Assembly: GCA_013365365.1 (NCBI GenBank)
Contig: JABVXU010000139.1
Coordinates: 1 to 64,000, forward strand
Length of the DNA: 64,000 nucleotides
Direction of reading: 5' to 3'
Origin: Cruorifilaria tuberocauda
Lineage: Eukaryota > Nematoda > Chromadorea > Rhabditida > Onchocercidae
Each line of letters begins with the position of its first letter. Position 1 is the first letter of the stretch. Below are positions 56,301-64,000 of the stretch, one piece after another. Under the pieces are notes generated by a model. That model saw nothing but the letters and a program-made list of their open reading frames with translations. It made no database searches and was not told where the DNA came from. The translations under genes were made by a program, and so were the position numbers.

Positions 56301-57719
56301 TAACAAGTTACATAGTGTGAGGAAGAGGGAGAGGGAGAGAGAAACTGATCCTTTTGCTTTTGCACGAAATGTGCATCAATAACAATTTGTCTGAAACAAA
56401 TCAGCTATATAAGTCTAGACTTTGTTTACTGCTTCATGCATGTTATGCTGTTTCATCATTTTCGAACAAGAAAGTTAAGCAGAAAAAAGGACATCGATTT
56501 TTTAAGGGAAAGAAAAAAAGATGAGGGAAAAATATCGAGGATTCTTGATAGCCTTGAAATATCACCTGAGTTTTCATGATGGTGACACTCGGGAAAAAAG
56601 TTGCCCGTTCAGACATCGGGAATAGTCTGCTAAATGACCAATTGAACTGAATGAGAAAAACCATCAATATTATTATTTTATACGTTGAATGACAATTTCT
56701 AGCTTGATCACTTTGACAAGAAATATGGAGCAAATCTTGGAATGAATGGAATACTGGAATTCCTTCATTTTTTTGTTTCTCCACCTTAGCCGTATTTTCT
56801 TCGCAAATTTTCATTTCACAAATAGGCTTTGTTCAGTAAGTGATATTAACGATTGAACGGTACCAGTTCTCGTCTATCCATGATTCTCATGAAAAACTTT
56901 TCTTTCTTTTTAACAGTCGCATATTTTTCAAAACTTTGGTAAGTGACTGAAAAAGTAAACCCACGATTTTAATGGGAGGGAAAGAGAAAGGTGATAAGAG
57001 GAGGAAGTAAGGAGATGAATCAGACTTACAGGTATAATGCTAGACGATTCGTCTGAAAGTTTGTTTAGTCTGGGAGAAACATCAATGCTCCCGGCTCTTC
57101 TCTTTCCTTTCTTATAAAATGCTATTCTGAATCAATATCATACCGTTTCTCTCTCTCTCCAAAAAAGACAACTAAATGCATCAAAAATCATTCTCATGTT
57201 TACGCAGAGAAAGAGAGGGAAAACAGCGACAATCCCGCAAACTTGTCATTTTTCACTTCTTCGCTAATACTGCTTCCAAAGGTAACACCAATTTTCAGTT
57301 TAGCGTTCTTCAGGATCACTCATTACATACAACCATTATTTCACTCCAGCAGTTCCTCTTAATCACTCTATTTCAGAAGGGAACAATATCAGCTTTACTT
57401 CGTACATAATTAATATTAACTAATATATATATATATATGGAAAACGGAACTAGCAATAACTAAAAAGTTAATGATTAAGTATCCGGATCTGATACTAATA
57501 TTTGATAGTGCAGAGTGAACATGACGATGGCACCTCATAAAATCTAGGCTCCAATAGCTAATGCATGAAAATGTCACATACCACATATCCATGCATAAAT
57601 CGAAACTGACCAGTACAATGTTGATCCTTGACCCTTCCCACTCGGGTTACTTGGAAAATTACAAAAGGAAGAGAAGGATGAATTGCATTCTAGGATGATA
57701 GTTTTGACGAAAACTCAAA
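53352..57719. other. Upstream region of ZP gene, no further gene supported
   Basis: It contains the strong hairpin at 53561-53660, a (TA)n array at 57423-57438 and several open frames without domain features; the longest are 54344-54706 plus (120 codons, overlapped by a minus frame) and 56443-56814 minus (123 codons). None has convincing splice context. Confidence 0.4.
53561..53660. repeat. Near-perfect hairpin, about 40-bp arms, 19-nt loop
   Basis: The arm 53561-53601 (beginning ATCAAATCAATTTCTTGAAT) is the reverse complement of 53621-53660 apart from one mismatch and one single-base bulge. The loop is 53602-53620. It lies about 210 bp upstream of the ZP gene start codon. Such a stem could be a folded-back miniature transposable element, a recent inverted duplication, or an RNA hairpin substrate for Dicer. 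No flanking target duplication is clear. Confidence 0.9.
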
Positions 57720-58390
57720 TTGCACTGGCGGCGGGCGTATGAAACCAGGACAGTGTTGACTGACACACATCACCCAGTACTGTCGCAGTCATTCCCACGC
57801 CATCACTGTTACCCTCCGATCCAATCCCATCCGATCCGATCCGATTCCACTCGTTCGATCAGTCGGGGTGACAAGAAGGCGACATCAAACACTCTTTCTT
57901 CCTCTCTTCTAATGTCACCTCCATCTGATGGCAAGTCAGGCTCTTTTTGTTTGTCCCCTCGCGGAACCACTGTCCCATGATCGTTTCCTCTCTCTCTCCC
58001 TCTTTCCCCTGTCCTGGCAATGTGAGTGGAATACTGGTGTTCCTGTCAAAAGCTATTTATAGAATGAGACTAGACGTCGCGACACTGAACAATGCAAATA
58101 CATTTAACATCTCCCTTAGACAGACGGACACACACACACACATCTTATCAGAGGGAACAGACAGACGGAACAGGAGAACATTGTTGTCTGCGGCGGTGGA
58201 ACGGGGTGCGGGGCAGTGTGCACAGTGGGGAGGAGGAAGAGCTTACGTGGAAGCTTCAACTGATAAGAGAGTGCGGGATAGTTCAGTGCAGCATTATCAC
58301 TTCATTGCTATTTGCGGCCACGTGTCAGTTTACGTACGGCGTAACCATTCAGCAATAAATCTCTTTTCTGATGAACCTAGAGATGCCTAA
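57720..58390. other. GC-richer patch with overlapping open frames
   Basis: The composition shifts here relative to the AT-rich surroundings, with CA and CCGAT short repeats (for example 57819-57846 and 58126-58142). A 147-codon plus frame (57947-58390) and two overlapping shorter plus frames are open but have no hydrophobic, domain or splice signature. This resembles the patches at 9150-9640 and 62120-62260. It may be promoter or 5' UTR sequence of a gene not otherwise visible. Confidence 0.35.
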
Positions 58391-60853
58391 CTAAAAGAGT
58401 AATGAATAGAGATGCACGTGTAACTGAGAGAGAGACGTGATAATACGCCACGGACAGGAAATGTGATAAGACAGGGAAATTAAGTGAACTTCTGTCCTTT
58501 TCTGGTACTTTCAGCAAACTTCCACTGTAAGATGAAGCATCTCGGTTTCATCTTTCCTCTCGCCGATCAAATCCGTCAATCATGACCCAGGATGTTCCTA
58601 TCTTTTCTTTCATCCTGATCTCAGAGTAACTGATTAATGCGAATTAGTGAGAGCGATCCCTCGTCAATGAACAGTTTGCTTATGCTACTACGGAAAGGTG
58701 AATGAGAAAGGAAAAGATTATCAAAAGAAAGCAATCAAATTTGAAGAGAAATACTGATGAGAGACTTTCCTCTCTTTTCTCTTACATTGTTTTAGCAGAA
58801 AAGAATTAAAAAAAATCACATCTGTTTGGGAGTTTTATTACACTTTACAAGTAGATTTTGCAGCGTCCGAGGAGAAGTTATCAGTAATAACTAGGATGAA
58901 TTAGTGGTGATCAGTATGACAAAGATAACTAACAGTCACAATAACAATAGTGATTGTATTGGTATCGATAATAGAATTCGCGATAATCCACAACTTGTGA
59001 GTAAATTCGGCGATTATGATAGCTGACGCTAAAGTGGCTTAAAGATGATTAAATCGAAGCAAAAGAATTACAGCGTATTTGGACAATAAAATCGCAGCGT
59101 TAAATGATGTTCCTTCCCACCATTGCTACAAACCAGACAGTAGTTAGCTCATTCCTTTTCTTTCTAATTCAGATTCAATTTCAGGAGTAGCACATAAAAA
59201 GGAGTGCTTATATATTCTATAAAGCAGCTGATAAGAGAAAAGACTTGATCTCATGTTTAGCACTTAACACCAGCATTTGAACTTTCTTCATCAGATCGTT
59301 CATAACCGATCAATTTCTTTGAACTACTGGAGCATGAAATGCTAATTTAGCAAGAATTTTAGAGGGGAAGCTCTATAAAAATTTGACTAAAATCTTTTTC
59401 TCAAAAATTCTTTACATGCTTTACTGAAATTATATTCATCAAGTTCGTCAATAAAACCGATGAAGTTTGAGCGGTTTTAATGAAGGGATAAATTTACTAT
59501 GGGATTAAAGGATATACAAAAGAATGGGAGCGAATAATTAAAGAACAATGAAAATGGTCGTGTGTCTTTTCGCGTTTTGAAAAAATTCATTTTTAAAATT
59601 TGATTTTGATCTCTGTCATATTTCATCGATTTTAAAACGAATTTCTGCAAACTCATTGTTTACTTTGTTAAATTCTACTTTTAAATGCACAAAGAAAAAA
59701 GTGCATTAAACCAGAATATTTTGATTCGAGCAGCCTTTAATTTTCTTCATTATTTCCAATTCCCGTTTAAAGAATAGCATAAAGAGTATGAGGCTCTGAG
59801 ATTGAAAATGAAAGTATTTTACTCGAAACAATGCATATTTATAGCATCGTTCTCATTTTCATTGAATTCATGTTTAGTTTGGGTTTTAATGTAAACATGA
59901 AAGATAATTCGACATTATCTTCAACAGTTTATTTAAGCCAACAAAGATATTAGCGTCTGTTGCTCAAGTTTGAATGCCAATGTCTCGAATACAAATAACA
60001 TAATGTGCTTGATTTAAAGAAAAAAGTTCAATTTAATTAAAAAAAAATTACATTACAGTTTTTCACCTTCCATTTTCCAACATTTTTTCGTTACATTCCG
60101 GGCATTTCAAAAAGGCTGAAAGGAAATTTCATCGAATAGCCTCAATCTTTCTTTTCTATTCAAATAAAAAAACTTATAAAAACGAAAACAAAATGTATTT
60201 ACAGGTTCCCAATCCCTATATTGGTTGTTTCTTTTCAAAATTATTAATAATTAAATCTTTTTACTGAGGTGATTTTTACAATTTTCAGCAACAATCATGC
60301 ATTATTCGAGAAGAAATTCAACATTTCCAAATCGATGAAAAGTTTTGAGATTAATCCCGAAATTTGAACTTTTTTCTACTATCACCTCTTCGTCTCTTTA
60401 TTCTAAAAGTGTCGTCTTGAAAAAAGTTTAACAGTTATTATAATGTATAAGGAAGTCTCTTTTCTGAATTTTCGTTTGATGCTCCAATGTCAATGATAAA
60501 ACATTTGATGTGATTGATAAAGAAAAGTGGACAAATCGCGAAAAGTAAACTTATCATTCTATCCATTGAAATGGCTTTACTAATCTATTGAAAGCCTAAT
60601 TACTCATCATTGAAACCTTTTTTCGTTGAACTGTTTGTTGAAAGAACATAAAGCAAACTTACATTTGACCATTAGCAGGAATAAAGTAATGAATTTGATA
60701 ACTAACTACAAAAATAAAATTTAGATTGGGCTGTGCTGTTATGAATATAACTATAAGCAGTTACTTCAATTCAAAACCAAAGAGTACTTCAAATAGAAGA
60801 ATCAATATTTGTTCCCAACAAATTTCCAGTATTATCTTATTTCCATTCTGCAG

Positions 60854-61024
60854 GGAAAAGGAAATTAATGGTACACGGCTTATATCAACGAATCAAACGA
60901 ATTTCATGAATACCAAAAGTAAAATGGACGCTTTTAGTAATCTGCACAACAAGCACAACTCATATACCAATCTTCGTAATGAAATGACATTTCGGGATTT
61001 CCATGAGGACCAGGGCGACTTTCG
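60854..61024 (+). CDS. Orphan exon, unassigned
   Basis: A 171-nt segment bounded by a good acceptor (TTCCATTCTGCAG) and a donor (GACTTTCG|GTGAAG), both phase 2, open in one frame throughout. It encodes a polar stretch including NTKSKMDAFSNLHNKHNSYT and EMTFRDFHEDQGDF. No partner exon was found within several kb and no family is recognised, so it is a possible internal exon of a long-intron plus-strand gene. Confidence 0.3.
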
Positions 61025-63124
61025 GTGAAGGTATCAGTGATATCCGTTTAAGAGTGATTTCATGCTACAGAAGACGGATAGACATACATCGTTTTCTGTA
61101 TCGCATAAGTGGGGATGAGACGAAATTAATCGGAAAATCGATATAATAAATCGTTTCTTCAGGAAAAGAGATACAATTAATGATGTGGAATTAACAAAGT
61201 GGGCAAATGGCCCTCTACAGACATTCTGATTGTATGCATACTATGCAACTGACCAAAGATTAGACTCTATTCTTAAAATGCAAAAATTAATGAAATATGA
61301 GAGGAGAAGGAAGGAAATAATGAGCTGTTGCTGATATCTCTTCCAAAAAGCATCACCAGCTTGCATTTTCCAATAACAAATAACTCGATCAGATGAATTA
61401 TTTATATAACTGAAGGACTTGATGAGTACAAAGGTCAAACTTTGATCATAAGGTAAAAAGAACCAAAGGCCAATTATTTAATGGAATTACCCCATGGCGA
61501 GATAGGTCGAGGATGGGAAGAAGGAAGGAAGGGAGAGGCAGAAAGAGAGAGAAACTTGAGAATAACTGCAATGTCACACGAAAATGAAATTCAAAATTTG
61601 CTCCAAAAATACGAATTACATGAAATGAAATTCGAAAAAGAGTGGAATTATCGGATATCAAGCGAATTTTAGAATAAACATGGGATGAACATATCGCACT
61701 TGCATTATCATTTGAAGTGTGTCTCGGGAAATGACAAAGCTTGAAAAGCCTTCGGCGATACAGTGCTCAGCTTAGAACTGCACTCTCGAAAGAGGATTAA
61801 AGCTAAGATTGGAGAGGACTGGGAAAGAGACATGATATCATTTCCCTCTGAAGTCGAGGTAACTCTCTTCTCCCTCATTCTTCCCTTTCCTTCTGATCGC
61901 GGCGGCAGACAGAATCTTCACGTGTACTGAAATCTGCATATCACAATGGATCGATGTTATGAATCAGCGAAAGAGCTTCCCTCTTACTTATTTATTTGTT
62001 TACAACCCAATCTCGACGAGGGAAGGAGAAGGGAAAGGTCTAGCAGGGTAGCAAGGATCAGCACAATTTACAGGATGGAAAAGTGAATTGGTACAGTTCA
62101 ATATCTACTGTCTACTGATCATTTATGTTGCTTCACAATTCCACTGAGTGACGTGGAGAAGAACAGAGAGACTTTTGGAGGAAGGAGTGGAACGTTGCCG
62201 TCCTTGGCTCTCAGCTTTCGGCTTCCGGCTTTCCGTTTCAGCGGCCGGATCAGTAAAAAAAGGACAGTTGAGGAAAAAATGAAGGATGGAGAAAATTTTC
62301 GCTCCTAATGACAACCAATCATCGATTAAATTCAATTTCTCTTATGCCACCACAAATGCAAATCAAATACAAGGAAAGCTTGTTGCTTCCCTAATTTCTC
62401 GATCAACAGCCACTGCTAATACTTCTTCCATTTTCTTCCTCTCTTTTACGCTACCATTCCACAAATTTAATTTAATTAAAACTTGGAATTTTTCACAGAA
62501 TCTACTTCGAGAATACGATATTTTTCGTAAATGATCATAAACTTCACACAAGGAGAAGAACCAGCACCCAGGTATTAAATTCATAATTTAATTATTAAAT
62601 AGATTGATACATTAACAACAGTGCATCGACACCATCATCAGTATCGCTCCCTCGATTTCAATCATCAAAAATTGAAGCAAATTGCGAAGTGGTAAAGTGG
62701 AAATGTCATTTAACAGTTTCTCGATACGGTGGAACGACCGGGAATTTCTGACTACTGCGCCGACTCTCTCCCAGAATAGATCCCCCGTCCTCCACCCCTT
62801 CTTCCCGCTCTTTCCATCTTTCGATTCTCGACAAACAAAGAGAACAGGAAGATGATGAATAAGACAGATGATTCATGTAGATGGAGATATCAAGTTAAAT
62901 GCATTTGAACTTTGAAAATGAGAACTGTCAAGTGAAATGGTGGGGAAAGGATTTATTCACAATTCACAAAAATAACAGTGGAAGGAAGTGCAGAATGAAT
63001 CGGTGGACAGACTTACATCGCGTCATTCGTAACGGAGGTATGGGCGGATTATAAGGAAGGAAGAAATTGATGGCTATATGGGTAGAGTGAAGCAAAGTAA
63101 CTCATTTGGAGAAGATGGAACAGA
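61025..63124. other. Gene-poor stretch
   Basis: A low-complexity purine-rich open frame at 61481-61672 ends with ENEIQNLLQKYELHEMKFEK, a possible coiled-coil-like exon without a clear acceptor. A small GC-rich patch is at about 62190-62260. No gene is supported. Confidence 0.35.
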
Positions 63125-63228
63125 ATGAATTCAAAAAATTATCAGTTAACGGCTTACACATATCACACCAATCAGTGTCCGAGTGTAATTAAGCTTCTGT
63201 CTTCTGCGGTTGATTCAACTGAACCGAG
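63125..63228 (+). CDS. Possible first exon running off the window
   Basis: ATG at 63125 opens MNSKNYQLTAYTYHTNQCPS and continues to a donor at GAACCGAG|GTAACT (phase 2). The neighbouring frame from ATG 63116 is also open for 25 codons, which weakens the call. No downstream partner exon is evident before 64000. Confidence 0.22.
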
Positions 63229-64000
63229 GTAACTTTAAAAATTTTTATTGTCTATCTATGTTTGGACATTTTGACTCCTTACTCTTTCTAATTAAAAAAT
63301 TAGCTTATGAATTGTACATATTAATTACCATTGCTTTCTCCAATAAAAAAAATTAATCACTTTTATTATTAAATTTTTCGACGCTTTTAATAACGTTGCA
63401 ATACGTCCGTAGTCAACCATATTATACTTATCAATTATCCTGGTTATGCATAAATATAAACAGAGCCCGTCCTCATGTCTTTCTGAAATGAATTCATACA
63501 TACAATGTATATAAGCTACATATGCGCACGTACGCTTTTACAAAGCATCATTAAATACATTTCACGTATCAAGTGCAGACACTTCCTTCTAGTTCTTACG
63601 TTGTTAAGAGTGTTAACAGAGTCTCAAGTTTAGTATATGAGCGATGGGAGTGATGATATGCGACCGGTTGGAGAAAATGAAATATGAAGTGATAAAATGT
63701 AAAATGTTTTTGTCGAGGAATCATTAATTAAGAAAAAAAATCAAATTTGCGAGATTTGCATTACTACGAGAGATTGGACATTTTTGGTGATAAGCATGAT
63801 AATAATTACGATGATATTAATGAATTTATTGAGGTAACATATAATTAATTTCAAGAACAGTTGCAGTGTAATGAAAAAATATAATCTCCTTTAATGGATG
63901 AGTTCATCCAACTGTCGATATCATTATCGTCCGCTTATCCTTCTTACGATTTATAATTCTCTTTGTGCTTCACTCACTACCTGGAGTGATGATAAGCGTG
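63229..64000. other. Terminal stretch, nothing recognised
   Basis: AT-rich sequence with no supported exon, RNA gene or repeat. It may be intronic to the preceding candidate. Confidence 0.35.

Noticed and set aside
57947..58390. 147-codon plus-strand open frame
   Set aside because: It sits in a GC-richer, repeat-tinged patch where stops are rarer, other plus frames (57720-57980, 58092-58358) overlap it, and nothing in the translation resembles a known family.

Overview
This window looks like nuclear DNA of a nematode, most likely a filarial or other spirurid worm. It is strongly AT-rich. Coding sequence comes as short exons bounded by GT/AG junctions, often with TTTCAG-like acceptors. The genes that can be recognised are animal regulatory genes: a MOF-type histone acetyltransferase, a MICOS APOO-like subunit, a Hairy-like bHLH factor, an ADAM protease and a ZP-domain membrane protein. 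I see no bacterial operon, phage, tRNA, rRNA or CRISPR structure. Species assignment is inference from style and gene content. All gene models were spliced by eye, by matching open frame, splice consensus and intron phase; no transcript evidence was available.

Layout. 1-8859 has no supportable gene (a 42-bp tandem duplication and a small inverted repeat). 8860-12976 (+) is an F-box protein in six exons, with a possible alternative 3' exon at 13594. 14117-14485 (-) is an orphan open frame. 14822-16475 (+) is a MADF/BESS protein in four exons. 18004-20658 (-) is a Hairy/LIN-22-like bHLH-Orange protein in four exons. 22866-27146 (-) is a compact transmembrane ADAM metalloprotease in about twelve exons. 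27934-32148 (-) is a probable two-exon gene for a 67-residue protein ending in a cysteine cluster. 32149-36377 shows nothing convincing. 36378-37352 (+) has weak exon candidates. 37468-40910 (-) is a complete ten-exon KAT8/MOF acetyltransferase. 41995-44346 (+), divergent from it, is a six-exon MIC26/27 (APOO/MOMA-1) gene. 46909-47242 (+) is a weak small-gene candidate. 47727-53351 (-) is a ZP-domain type I membrane protein. 53561-53660 is a near-perfect 40-bp-arm hairpin. From there to 64000 only isolated exon-like segments and GC-richer patches are seen.

The genes do not form one pathway. They are a mixed set: chromatin and transcription (MOF, MADF/BESS, bHLH), ubiquitin ligase substrate selection (F-box), mitochondrial inner-membrane architecture (APOO-like), and cell surface or matrix (ADAM, ZP). 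The most unusual points are the poly-threonine insertion inside the MOF chromo-barrel, the stripped-down ADAM (almost no prodomain, partial disintegrin domain, no cysteine-rich region), and the long hairpin just upstream of the ZP gene.
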